A program made the position numbers and the translations under genes. A stretch of DNA of 45,288 nucleotides, taken from positions 1 through 45,288 of the forward strand of contig CAJWTS010000031.1 of NCBI GenBank assembly GCA_913047795.1, in the 5' to 3' direction. The stretch is from an uncultured Verrucomicrobiota bacterium. GTDB lineage: Bacteria > Verrucomicrobiota > Kiritimatiellia > CAJWTS01. Of this stretch, positions 1 through 7,758 are shown piece by piece. Every line of letters begins with the position of its first letter. The first letter of the stretch is position 1. The notes under the pieces are model-generated. The model ran no database searches, had not been told where the DNA came from, and saw only the letters and a program-made list of their open reading frames with translations.

Positions 1-725
1 GTGGCAGCGAGGAATCGCTGATCGTTGTTGTCAAGGAATGCACCCTCGTCGATACCCACAGCGTAGAATCGACCGCTACGCAGCTTGTCATTGGTAGGCA
101 CGTGCCCCAGGATCGCATTCTGGTTGACCATGTTGACGAACTTGTGGTCCTTGAGCGTGCGGTTGCATATCGGTTTCCCCTTGTCGTCTATCTGCATCCA
201 CAGCGGCAGGTTCTCAAAGAGCAGGTCGAGCTTACCCATCAGACTGGAGGGGCGTTTAGGAATGTCCAAACTGTGCTCGGACTTGGATACCAGAGCAAGG
301 TCCAGACTCTCGCCCCGGAACAGCCAGATCCACAGGAATATGCAGATGATCAAATAGGACAGGCCGATGCCGCGTGTCTTCTCGACCACAATGTCGGTCT
401 TACCAATCGCTGCCATGAACCACGCAATGAGATCAACTTGATCCTGGTACAACCGAACGGGGAACTTGCCGATCTGCCCGCCCGTGTCGCGTGTCTCGTG
501 GAAGTAGCCGAACACCTGGATGAAGAATGCACAGTCCGCCGCACACATTTGAAGGATCAACTGGCGGAATTCCATGTCCTCGATGCAGCGTTCACGTACA
601 TAGATGCGAAACTTTAGCAGCTCAATCGGGTCACGGGGCAGCAGCGGATAGAACGGCAGCTCCTGTGCCTCGCGGCTAGGCTCGGCAAACTTGGTCTCGC
701 GATGAATGCTGCCGTGAATCTTCAT
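1..725 (-). CDS. Phage terminase large subunit-like ATPase, N-terminal part (runs off the window)
   Basis: The frame is open from an ATG at 725 to the window edge (241 codons), with an in-frame TGA just upstream of the ATG. The protein looks like the N-terminal half of a phage DNA-packaging terminase. It has a conserved 'CAADCAFFIQVFGY' lead-in, an atypical Walker A region 'EKTRGIGLS' (residues 115-123), an adaptor-like 'VSKSE' (147-150) and a Walker B-like 'VGIDEG' (223-228). Such proteins cut and pump phage DNA into capsids. No clear Shine-Dalgarno is seen. It lies 64 bases downstream of the phage-like gene 790-1908 on the same strand. Base composition is A+T-richer than the chromosome to the right, which supports a phage or prophage origin. 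The family call is from motif pattern; the nuclease domain lies outside the window. Confidence 0.72.
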   Translation of the reverse strand, partial: MKIHGSIHRETKFAEPSREAQELPFYPLLPRDPIELLKFRIYVRERCIEDMEFRQLILQMCAADCAFFIQVFGYFHETRDTGGQIGKFPVRLYQDQVDLIAWFMAAIGKTDIVVEKTRGIGLSYLIICIFLWIWLFRGESLDLALVSKSEHSLDIPKRPSSLMGKLDLLFENLPLWMQIDDKGKPICNRTLKDHKFVNMVNQNAILGHVPTNDKLRSGRFYAVGIDEGAFLDNNDQRFLAA

Positions 726-789
726 GTTAAAAATGGCTGGCTGAGCGATAACGCATCGTCATTTAACCGATTAGTAGACCAGCCCTGTT

Positions 790-1908
790 CTAGTACCCAA
801 GATCATAATCTTTGGGATTGAGACCTATGTTCTTTAGTTCATTGTCGTTACTTCTCTGTGTGTAAACTTGCACGCCTTCGCCGAGCATGGCGAGGATGGA
901 AATGGCAAGCTTGGTGGGGATGCCTTCGTCCTCCACCATTACGTCCGCGATATCACCATAGGTCATCGGAGTGACCAAACCAAGCATCTGACCGCCGATT
1001 GTTGTAGGTCGACCTACAACATCCTTGCCCTTAATCTGATTCCAGACAGTTCCAGGACCTGGAGCAAGCTTCCCTCGCAAATACTGTGAAACGAGATCGG
1101 GTTGACCAAACTTCGCCTGATCACCGCGTATGTCTGTTGTCTTGCCGCTGACGGAGGTCTTCTTACCCTGTATTGCACGGTTTAAGAAAACAAGCGGTTG
1201 CACCAGACCCGCGAGAGGGTCGATCACAATGTCGCCTTTTACAACTTTACCGAACTGTGAACTTAACATATTAAACGACAGATCAAAATCTTCGTCATCG
1301 CCCCATGCCAGTCCGTACATCATGTACGTTGACGCCATGCCGAGCAGGGTGCGACCATAGTGTCTAGCCAATATGTGCTTTCTGATTGCTGGTGAGCCTG
1401 CCCTCCACAGCGGCTGACCTGTCAGCATCTGTATGCGGCTCATCTGGAACCGTGGCGAGAATAAGCCCGCGTTCAACAACGCTGCGGACTGCTCGAATTG
1501 CCCCAACGAGCCACGACCCGTGAACACATTGGTGACATTAGCAATGCCGTCTAACTCAGCAGCAGTGGGTTCCGCGTTAGTCGAATACTGCATCACTCCC
1601 TTTGCCCCATTGAGCCGTATGCTGTTCAGGAATACATTGTAAGCTCGGTTGAAGTTCTTAGCGAGTGGGATGCGGTTAGCCCACTTGGACATGATCGCGT
1701 CTTCCTGCTGCATTTTCTTGCGCGTCCACTCTCGCTCGCGGTTCTTCACTGTCGATGAAACAGCACGCACATTCAACAGGCCCAGGATCACGATGAAGGC
1801 AATAATCGCGGGGACAACAAAGCTCGCGATCCGCACGATTGCCTTGACGCTGACCGGGCTGCCGCTGCGCTGCTCCGATTCCAGTATCAGATCGACGCGT
1901 AGGTTCAT
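790..1908 (-). CDS. Chimeric ORF: PilN-like N-terminus fused to the C-terminal part of a large phage/mobile-element protein
   Basis: 372 codons. Residues 1-~65 look like a type IV pilus PilN: a short cytoplasmic lead 'MNLRVDLILES', one membrane segment (~28-48) and the start of a charged coiled coil. The ATG overlaps the pilM stop by 4 bases (ATGA), as expected for pilM-pilN. From about residue 70 ('EDAIMSKWANRIP') the protein changes character and matches the conserved C-terminal region of very large phage/integrative-element polyproteins: 'NRAYNVFLNSIR', 'TGRGSLGQFEQSAALLN', 'LFSPRFQMSRI'. The switch maps to about 1690-1720, where base composition also falls. Normal PilN continues as a ~200-residue periplasmic domain, absent here. 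Either a phage-derived segment recombined into pilN, or the assembly is chimeric. The fusion probably does not work in pilus assembly. Confidence 0.75.
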   Translation of the reverse strand: MNLRVDLILESEQRSGSPVSVKAIVRIASFVVPAIIAFIVILGLLNVRAVSSTVKNREREWTRKKMQQEDAIMSKWANRIPLAKNFNRAYNVFLNSIRLNGAKGVMQYSTNAEPTAAELDGIANVTNVFTGRGSLGQFEQSAALLNAGLFSPRFQMSRIQMLTGQPLWRAGSPAIRKHILARHYGRTLLGMASTYMMYGLAWGDDEDFDLSFNMLSSQFGKVVKGDIVIDPLAGLVQPLVFLNRAIQGKKTSVSGKTTDIRGDQAKFGQPDLVSQYLRGKLAPGPGTVWNQIKGKDVVGRPTTIGGQMLGLVTPMTYGDIADVMVEDEGIPTKLAISILAMLGEGVQVYTQRSNDNELKNIGLNPKDYDLGY

Positions 1909-3029
1909 GTGTCTTCAAACGTTGCAAGTCCTGTTCCAATGGCAGCCGCGAAGCGGGTTTCCTGTCCCTTTAACCGCTCAGGCAGTTCCTCCGATTTGAA
2001 GCTGACCGATTCGAATGGGTTCCATGAGCCGACCTCGGTGCCGAGGGCCGATTCAATCTCCGAAATCCAGGCGCGTGAGTTCACAATGCCGCCGGAGATG
2101 AAGATCTTTTGCACGTTGCAGTTATGGCGGCGTTCGACGAAATCCCGCGAAATCGTCAACTGCTTGATGAACTGGTTTTGTGTGTCGCGGATGTGCTGAC
2201 TCAGGTCGAACGAGCCGTCGGACATGACGCCTATGGCCGTGTCGCGATCCACGCCGAGCTTCTCCTCGATACGATTCAGGAGGATGTCCGAGCCGAAACT
2301 GAACCTGCGGATTAAGGAAAGCACGCCATCAACGAACATGGAGTAGTAGCTGTAACGCGCGCCGAAGTCGAGACAGCCGACGGCACCCTCATCATGCTCC
2401 ATTGCCGGGCCGTGCATGAAAGCGGTCATCGCTGCCAATCCCGACGCTTCCACGGAGAAGGGGGCGGGCTGTCCGCTGGGGAAGAGTTCGCAGGCACGCC
2501 CTATGATCTCGTCGGGAACCGCCATGGCCAGTACACGCGTCTCATTCCGTGTCGATCCCTCGCCGATGATCTTGTAGCCAATGCGATACTTATCAGTATC
2601 TTCGAGGCCCATGTGGTTCACGACGTCACCGGCGACATCGTCGGGGTGGTTTCCCGGAATGTTCAGCAGTTTTACCACGGCTGCGTCGGTCGAGACGGAT
2701 ATCGAGACGTATCGCGCAACCAGCGACTTGGGAAGTTCCATTGGCGCGACTTCGGGTTCCTCATCTTCTTTGTCAGCGGATTCCGACGTCGCCGTGGCCT
2801 TTGCCGTCGACGGCTCAATATTGACTGCTGGCAGAATCTGCGCGTCCGAGACGACCGCGCCCTCCGGCGTTTTCTCCATTCGCACGGCCTTTACGGCCGT
2901 GCTGGCGACGTCGACGGCCAGGAGGTCTACGGGGCCACGTTTGATTCGCGCGAGTAACGCCCTGACTCCTCCCGCCGGAGAGTCTTCGTCGTCCGTGCCC
3001 GGCTTGAATAATTCTTTAATTGATTTCAT
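1905..3029 (-). CDS. pilM: Type IV pilus inner-membrane platform protein PilM (actin-like ATPase)
   Basis: PilM is a cytoplasmic actin-fold protein that binds the N-terminal tail of PilN and links the PilNOP alignment complex to the pilus motor. The protein (374 aa from the ATG at 3029) shows an actin-like start 'DLLAVDVASTAVKAVRM', the PilM-type 'VVKLLNIPGNHPDDVAGDV' stretch, a phosphate-binding 'GCLDFGARYSYYSMF', and a late adenosine-motif-like 'KIFISGGIVN'. Residues ~85-112 are a low-complexity Glu/Ser/Thr insertion. An upstream ATG at 3071 is possible, but the chosen start begins with the lysine-rich 'MKSIKELF', which is more natural. Neither start has a clear Shine-Dalgarno. It is coupled by a 4-base overlap to the PilN-like start at 1908. 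No sigma-54 element was found upstream, unlike other pilus genes in the window. Confidence 0.85.
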   Translation of the reverse strand: MKSIKELFKPGTDDEDSPAGGVRALLARIKRGPVDLLAVDVASTAVKAVRMEKTPEGAVVSDAQILPAVNIEPSTAKATATSESADKEDEEPEVAPMELPKSLVARYVSISVSTDAAVVKLLNIPGNHPDDVAGDVVNHMGLEDTDKYRIGYKIIGEGSTRNETRVLAMAVPDEIIGRACELFPSGQPAPFSVEASGLAAMTAFMHGPAMEHDEGAVGCLDFGARYSYYSMFVDGVLSLIRRFSFGSDILLNRIEEKLGVDRDTAIGVMSDGSFDLSQHIRDTQNQFIKQLTISRDFVERRHNCNVQKIFISGGIVNSRAWISEIESALGTEVGSWNPFESVSFKSEELPERLKGQETRFAAAIGTGLATFEDT

Positions 3030-3785
3030 TGCGTGGGCTACGCAAGTATGGTCAGCAATTTCTATGCACATCCAGATCGCCGGTCCCGCCCGACTCCCGG
3101 CTGTTGCTGTCTTTAGATGGGGACTTCGGGCACATTTTAAAGGCTATAGGGCAATTCTCGTGATAAGGGGCTCTCGAGGGTAGATGGCTAAATTTTTCTG
3201 CTGGCGGCGACATCTTGGATCTCCATTTATGAGAATAGCGCTATGGGCCGCGCGCCTGAAGGCCGATCTTTGCGTAGCAATTCTAGCGGTTCGGGATAGG
3301 ACCACATGGGACCAAATCGGTCGATCGGCGGGGATAGACACCTGACCGCGACTCTTGATCCCGATACGCCATTGGAGCGGCATGATTTCATATCGGATCG
3401 TCGAAAATAGGGGGAAATCGACTTTCGTGAACACTATGGACACGCTAGATGTTGTGCAAGTTATAAATCGAAGCGCAAGATATTGTGTATTTAGCCGAAT
3501 GTCGGACATAACGCAGCGATGTTGCTCGTATAGGGAGCTTGTGGCACGCAAAGAGCTTCGTTTCGCCAGCCTGCATCGGGTCCGAACGCTGTCAATGGCG
3601 GTGCTTCATCCGATGGTGCGTCCGTGGCGGCCCGCTGTGGACGCGAGTTGGCGGGGAGCATCTTCATCGCTCGTCCAGACATGTTACAACGTCTTTCGCC
3701 GCCGCCGATGGTGTGGCATGCCGTATGCTTGACGTAGCACGCGCCACGCCGGATAATAATAGACTTGTATAGAGGAGACACGCCG
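3030..3785. other. Divergent intergenic region between pilM and the PAS protein
   Basis: About 750 bases without a convincing gene. Open frames here (for example 3144-3551 minus) show no recognisable family and have a mixed composition. The right end carries a good sigma-70-type promoter (3729-3757) for the PAS gene. One copy of ATGAGAAT lies at 3229-3236, the octamer repeated three times upstream of pilA. No terminator or RNA gene was recognised. Confidence 0.6.
3729..3757 (+). promoter_or_regulatory. Sigma-70-type promoter for the PAS gene
   Basis: TTGACG (3729-3734), a 17-base spacer, then GATAAT (3752-3757). This is close to consensus with ideal spacing. Transcription would start near 3764, giving a leader of about 20 bases that contains the GAGGAG ribosome site (3772-3777) of the gene starting at 3786. 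Confidence 0.7.
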
Positions 3786-4949
3786 ATGGCGGATCAGTCC
3801 AAGTTTTCCGAGACCATGCGGATCGATATCTCTCCCGATCTGCTCCGCGATCATACTTCGCCAGAGGGGAAACAGAGCGTTGTTGTCTCTCCCTCCGGGC
3901 GCCGCGAGCACCCCAGTCAGGACCAACGTCCTCCGGAATCGGAATACGAGGATTTGCTGCAGGCACTGTATGACGCGGCACTGGTGACAGGATTGGATGG
4001 CCGGATTCTTGGCGCAAATGTGCGCGCGGTCGATTTTCTGCAGCACGACCGATCGGTGCTGTGCGAGATGAGCGTGTTGGAGATCATATCCGGCGCGAGT
4101 CATGCTCTCATTGATACGCTTCTGGAGAACCTTCGCGACGAGCGATTCACCCTCATCCAGGCGTATTGCGTACGCAAGGACGGAAGCATCTTTGCGGCCG
4201 AAATAGCCGTCAACAAACTCAGTTTCGGCGAAGAGCGCCTTTGCTTCTTCATCAGGGATATTACCTTGCGGCGGCAGGCTGAAGAGATGCTGCGCACGGA
4301 ACATAATGCGATTCAGAATGCGGGCAACGGTATCGCGATTACGGATCTGGATGGAAAAATCGAGTACCTGAATCCGGCGCTGCTGACGATGTGGAACAGT
4401 AGCGAGGCGGTCCAGTTGATGGGTACCAATATCCGGGACCTATGGGCTGACGCGATATCGGCCCAGGAGCTGATCGACCTGATCATGGCCGGCGATGGAG
4501 CCTGGACGAGCGAAATGACGCGTAGCGACACGGACGGATCATCAGGCGAGATGCAGGTATCGGCCGCCTGTAACCGGGACTCCGACAATAACCAGGTCGG
4601 AATGGTCTTCTCCTTTACGGACTTGAGCGATCGCAAGCGTGCGGAGGAAGCGGAGCGGGATGGCGAACGGAATCGAGTGATGCTCGAGAGCCTTGGCGCG
4701 GCCTGCCACCACCTTGGTCAGCCGGCAACGGTTCTGCTGGCGAACATGGGCTTGATCCAGAAGCATCTTGACGGCGTATCCAACAACGATCTCGCAGAAG
4801 TCGTCGACAGTAGCATGGAAGCGGCCGAGACGCTTGCCGGAATCCTACATAGGCTCAACTCGGTCAACGAGTATCGCACGACACAGTATCTCGAGGCCTC
4901 CGATTCCGGCGATGGAATGGAGAGCCGCATCCTCGATATCGGTAGCTGA
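3786..4949 (+). CDS. PAS-PAS-DHp sensor protein lacking a histidine kinase ATPase domain
   Basis: 387 aa. PAS domain 1 spans ~55-160 (ending 'FFIRDITLRRQAEE') and PAS domain 2 ~172-285 (ending 'FSFTDLSDRKRAEE'), joined by the usual signalling-helix sequences. A DHp-like helix follows with the H-box-like 'CHHLGQPATVLLANM' (307-321), where H308 or H309 would be the phosphorylated residue. The protein then ends with 'EYRTTQYL...ILDIGS' and no N, G1 or G2 boxes, so there is no HATPase domain. It could be phosphorylated by a partner kinase or act as a scaffold; it is unlikely to be an autonomous kinase. The start at 3786 is fixed by GAGGAG at 3772-3777; an in-frame TTG at 3765 is less likely. The stop is clean, and nothing resembling an ATPase domain follows in any frame up to 5300. 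Confidence 0.8.
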   Translation: MADQSKFSETMRIDISPDLLRDHTSPEGKQSVVVSPSGRREHPSQDQRPPESEYEDLLQALYDAALVTGLDGRILGANVRAVDFLQHDRSVLCEMSVLEIISGASHALIDTLLENLRDERFTLIQAYCVRKDGSIFAAEIAVNKLSFGEERLCFFIRDITLRRQAEEMLRTEHNAIQNAGNGIAITDLDGKIEYLNPALLTMWNSSEAVQLMGTNIRDLWADAISAQELIDLIMAGDGAWTSEMTRSDTDGSSGEMQVSAACNRDSDNNQVGMVFSFTDLSDRKRAEEAERDGERNRVMLESLGAACHHLGQPATVLLANMGLIQKHLDGVSNNDLAEVVDSSMEAAETLAGILHRLNSVNEYRTTQYLEASDSGDGMESRILDIGS

Positions 4950-5303
4950 ACCATCGGGGCATTGCAGGCACCGCGCGATGTCGTCTCGGCGCGTATCATC
5001 CGGCGTGTAGTGTTCAAAACTCCGCCGGCGTCTGATGTTGGCCGTGGCATGCGGCGTACATTGAATCAGGAGGCCGCGCCGCACCATTGAGCAATGCCCT
5101 GCGCCTTGATCGGCCTCCGTTTGCAGCGAGCGGACTCTGCCTTCGCGGGCACAGTTCGACTGGTGAAATCTTTGCTAGAAACCGAGATCAGGCTGCCTTC
5201 TTGCAGTGATAGTGATCGAGCAGACCACAGAGCGACGCGTCGCAATGCACCTTGTCAGGCGCGACCGGTCGCTCCGGGTACGGAAAGTCAGCCGCCACGC
5301 CAG
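4950..5303. other. Non-coding / decayed stretch
   Basis: No intact gene was recognised between the PAS gene and the HTTM remnant. A minus-strand frame ending near 5188 contains a short peptide with a vaguely conserved look but no nameable family. No promoter, terminator or RNA structure stood out. Confidence 0.5.
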
Positions 5304-5528
5304 ATGAAGCTCGTAACGTCAGACCCAGCCGCGTTGCAGCAGTACGCCGCGTTCCTGCGTGACCGCGCGCAGCACGCTGGGGTCGCATCAGCGGTGATCA
5401 CCGTGCGGGCACTCGTTGCCCTCAACGGGCGTACCCTCGAGAGCCTTGCGGACCCGACCGGCGACCTTGCCAGGCTCGAACAGCGCTTGCTCGGCGCGAA
5501 AGACTGGGTAATTCCGCTGAAGTATTGA
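5304..5528 (+). pseudogene. C-terminal remnant of an HTTM (vitamin K-dependent gamma-carboxylase-like) membrane protein
   Basis: Only about 74 codons remain, from an in-frame ATG at 5304. The tail 'LVALNGRTLESLADPTGDL' followed by 'DWVIPLKY' matches the conserved end of bacterial HTTM proteins (Ser/Ala-Leu-Asn-Gly-Arg, then Asp-Pro...Asp-Leu-Ala, then Trp-Ile-x-Pro-Leu). The membrane-spanning body expected upstream is not visible in any frame of 4950-5300. It ends 13 bases before the next gene, so it may once have been the upstream partner in an operon. The assignment rests on a short motif. Confidence 0.45.
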
Positions 5529-5541
5529 TACAGTCCCCGCC

Positions 5542-7728
5542 GTGGTAAATCGGTTCATCTACTCCATTACCGTTTTTCTCGGCGCCTTCCTGCTCTTCCA
5601 GGTCCAGCCCATGTTGTCCAAGGCGCTGTTGCCGCATTTCGGCGGCAGCTATCTCGTCTGGGGCGGCTGCATGGTCTTCTACCAGGGCCTGCTATTGTTG
5701 GGCTATATCTACGCGCATTTCGTGCAGCGCTGGTTTGGCGTACGGGGCTACGCGCGCTGGCATTGGGTCGCTCTTGCTCTGCCGTTACTTTTTTTCCCGT
5801 TCGACTTTGCAGAGGTCGGACGCGGCACGGAGGATTGGCCGCTGGTCGGGGCCATCTTCTATCAACTCCTGCGTACGGTCAGCCTGCCGTTCCTGGCACT
5901 GTCGACCGTCAGTCTGATTCTGCAGCGTTGGTACCCGCTGGTCTTGCCCGGGCGCAGTCCGTACGTGCTCTACAGCGCGTCGAACCTGGGGTCCATGGCG
6001 GCCCTGCTGTCCTATCCTGTGCTGATCGAGCCGGCCCTGGATCTTCCGCAACAAGGCAGCATCTGGTGGGCGCTGTATGCCCTGTTGGTCGTCTTGCACC
6101 TGTTCTGCCGGCCGCGGGGGGCGACGGCGGAGGCCGAAAATATCGACGGACGACCCGCGACGCCCGTGTCGCGCGGCCGCATGACGACATGGATGCTGCT
6201 CAGTGCCGCCGGCAGCGCCACGTCTTTGTCGGTTACGAACGTGGTGACCTTTGACCTGGCATCCGTCCCGTTCCTCTGGATTCTTCCACTGAGCGTCTAC
6301 CTGTTGACCTTCGTGCTCGTCTTTCGCGAACGGATGTGGTGTCCGCGCTGGATGTCCCAGGCACTGATCGTGGCGATCGCCGTCGGCGTCGTTACGACCT
6401 TTCAGTCGAAGTTGCGATTGAGCCTGCCCGGGCCGGCACTGCTGATCGTGCAGATGCTCGTACTGTTCGTCGTTTGCCTTAACTGCCATGCCGAACTCGT
6501 GCGCCGCCGTCCGGACGACGACCGGCAATTAACGACGTTCTATATTGTCATGGCTCTCGGCGGATTCCTGGGTAGCTTACTGGTCAGTTGGGTCGTTCCG
6601 CTGGTCAGCACCACGTTGCTGGAGTATCCGATCGCATTGGTCCTGGTTGCCCTGGCCTTTGCCGTTGCCGGCACTTCCGTGACATCGACCGCCTCACGCA
6701 GGCTCTCGACGGTGTCATTCGTGTCGTGGGCGGCGGTCGGAGCGCTTGCCGTGACAGGATTACCGTGGTTGCTCGCGCGTCGGTTGGCCATGCCGGTCGA
6801 AGCCGTTTTCAGCATCTGCGCCCTGCCGCTCATGTTTTGCCTGTTACGGATCGCTATCTCCGCAAGGGTGCTGGCCGGCGGTCTGGCCGTGGTCTTCGTC
6901 GCGATGTCCGCGACCGATACGCTCGTGAGCGGCGACGAGGTGGTGCATCGCCGTCGCAACTACTACGGCATCTATCACGTCTTCGATCAGGACGGCCAAC
7001 GGTTCCTGCAGCACGGCACCACGGCTCACGGGCGCCAGTATCTCGATCCGGAACGCGCACGTACGCCCATCTCGTACTATCATCCCGTAACACCCTCCGC
7101 GCGCGTGCTCTCTTCCGGTGTCGCCCGTTTTGAAAACATCGGGATGATCGGCCTGGGACCCGGAGCGCTCGCCTGCTACGCCGGCCCGGGGAGCAGGTTT
7201 ACGATTTACGAGCTCGATCCGGATAACCTTCCGATCGCACGGAAATACTTCACCTACCTCGACGTCGCCGAGGCCAATGGGACCCGTCTCGCTTTCAAGT
7301 TCGGAGACGGCCGGATCAATCTGCGCGATGTCGCGCGCGGCACCTACGATCTTTTTGTGCTGGACGCCTTTAACAGTGGCTCGATCCCGGTTCACCTGCT
7401 TACGGTGGAGGCACTAAGCGAGTATTTCCGCGTGCTGCGGCCGGATGGCCTGTTGCTGCTGCACGTGTCGAACAAGGTGCTCGATCTTGTGCCGGTGATC
7501 GAAAGCGGTGTGCGCTCGCTGGGGCGCACCGTCTGCGTCAACGAATACTTCCATGACGAACGCATCCCCGATGCGGATCACACCCTCTGGATGGCCGTTA
7601 CGACGGATGCCGCCCTGCTCGAAGTCCTGAAGAAAGATCTCGGCTGGACGGCTCGCGATACACCCGAGAAGAAGCTTCCCGCGCCGTGGACGGACCAGTA
7701 CTCGAATCTGCTCAGCGCCCTGTTCTAA
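5542..7728 (+). CDS. Membrane-anchored spermidine synthase-like protein (polytopic N-terminus plus methyltransferase-fold C-terminus)
   Basis: 728 aa from a GTG start. Residues 1-~465 form a polytopic membrane region with about 12-14 hydrophobic segments, beginning 'FIYSITVFLGAFLLFQVQP', typical of fused MFS-like/spermidine-synthase proteins. Residues ~475-728 are a spermidine synthase-type Rossmann domain: 'YYGIYHVF' start, nucleotide/dcSAM-binding 'GLGPGA' (537-542), acidic 'YELD' (556-559) and the catalytic-position Asp in 'LDAFNS' (D608). In soluble enzymes this domain makes spermidine from putrescine and decarboxylated SAM; for membrane fusions the substrate is unknown. It starts 13 bases after the HTTM remnant. 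Its stop faces the next gene on the other strand across a 30-base gap. Confidence 0.85.
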   Translation: MVNRFIYSITVFLGAFLLFQVQPMLSKALLPHFGGSYLVWGGCMVFYQGLLLLGYIYAHFVQRWFGVRGYARWHWVALALPLLFFPFDFAEVGRGTEDWPLVGAIFYQLLRTVSLPFLALSTVSLILQRWYPLVLPGRSPYVLYSASNLGSMAALLSYPVLIEPALDLPQQGSIWWALYALLVVLHLFCRPRGATAEAENIDGRPATPVSRGRMTTWMLLSAAGSATSLSVTNVVTFDLASVPFLWILPLSVYLLTFVLVFRERMWCPRWMSQALIVAIAVGVVTTFQSKLRLSLPGPALLIVQMLVLFVVCLNCHAELVRRRPDDDRQLTTFYIVMALGGFLGSLLVSWVVPLVSTTLLEYPIALVLVALAFAVAGTSVTSTASRRLSTVSFVSWAAVGALAVTGLPWLLARRLAMPVEAVFSICALPLMFCLLRIAISARVLAGGLAVVFVAMSATDTLVSGDEVVHRRRNYYGIYHVFDQDGQRFLQHGTTAHGRQYLDPERARTPISYYHPVTPSARVLSSGVARFENIGMIGLGPGALACYAGPGSRFTIYELDPDNLPIARKYFTYLDVAEANGTRLAFKFGDGRINLRDVARGTYDLFVLDAFNSGSIPVHLLTVEALSEYFRVLRPDGLLLLHVSNKVLDLVPVIESGVRSLGRTVCVNEYFHDERIPDADHTLWMAVTTDAALLEVLKKDLGWTARDTPEKKLPAPWTDQYSNLLSALF

Positions 7729-7735
7729 GACGATA

Positions 7736-7753
7736 AGACAGTATATACTATCT
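7736..7753. repeat. Imperfect 18-base palindrome between convergent genes
   Basis: AGACAGTATATACTATCT is an inverted repeat with one mismatch, A+T-rich, in the 30-base gap between two convergent genes. It has no loop or T-tract of a standard terminator. It may be a weak terminator, a protein site or chance. Confidence 0.3.
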
Positions 7754-7758
7754 GCAGC

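Noticed and set aside
3144..3551. 135-codon minus-strand frame upstream of pilM
   Set aside because: No recognisable family, odd composition with many rare residues, no ribosome site, and it covers the expected regulatory region.
3543..3557. Plus-strand TGGCACGCAAAGAGCT resembling a sigma-54 promoter ahead of the PAS gene
   Set aside because: GG-N10-GC spacing fits, but the -12 is GAGC and it is ~230 bases from the gene, which already has a better sigma-70 promoter.
5188..5388. Minus-strand frame with a short conserved-looking peptide near its end (possible transposase tail)
   Set aside because: I could not name a family and there are no flanking inverted repeats; too short to support a mobile-element call.
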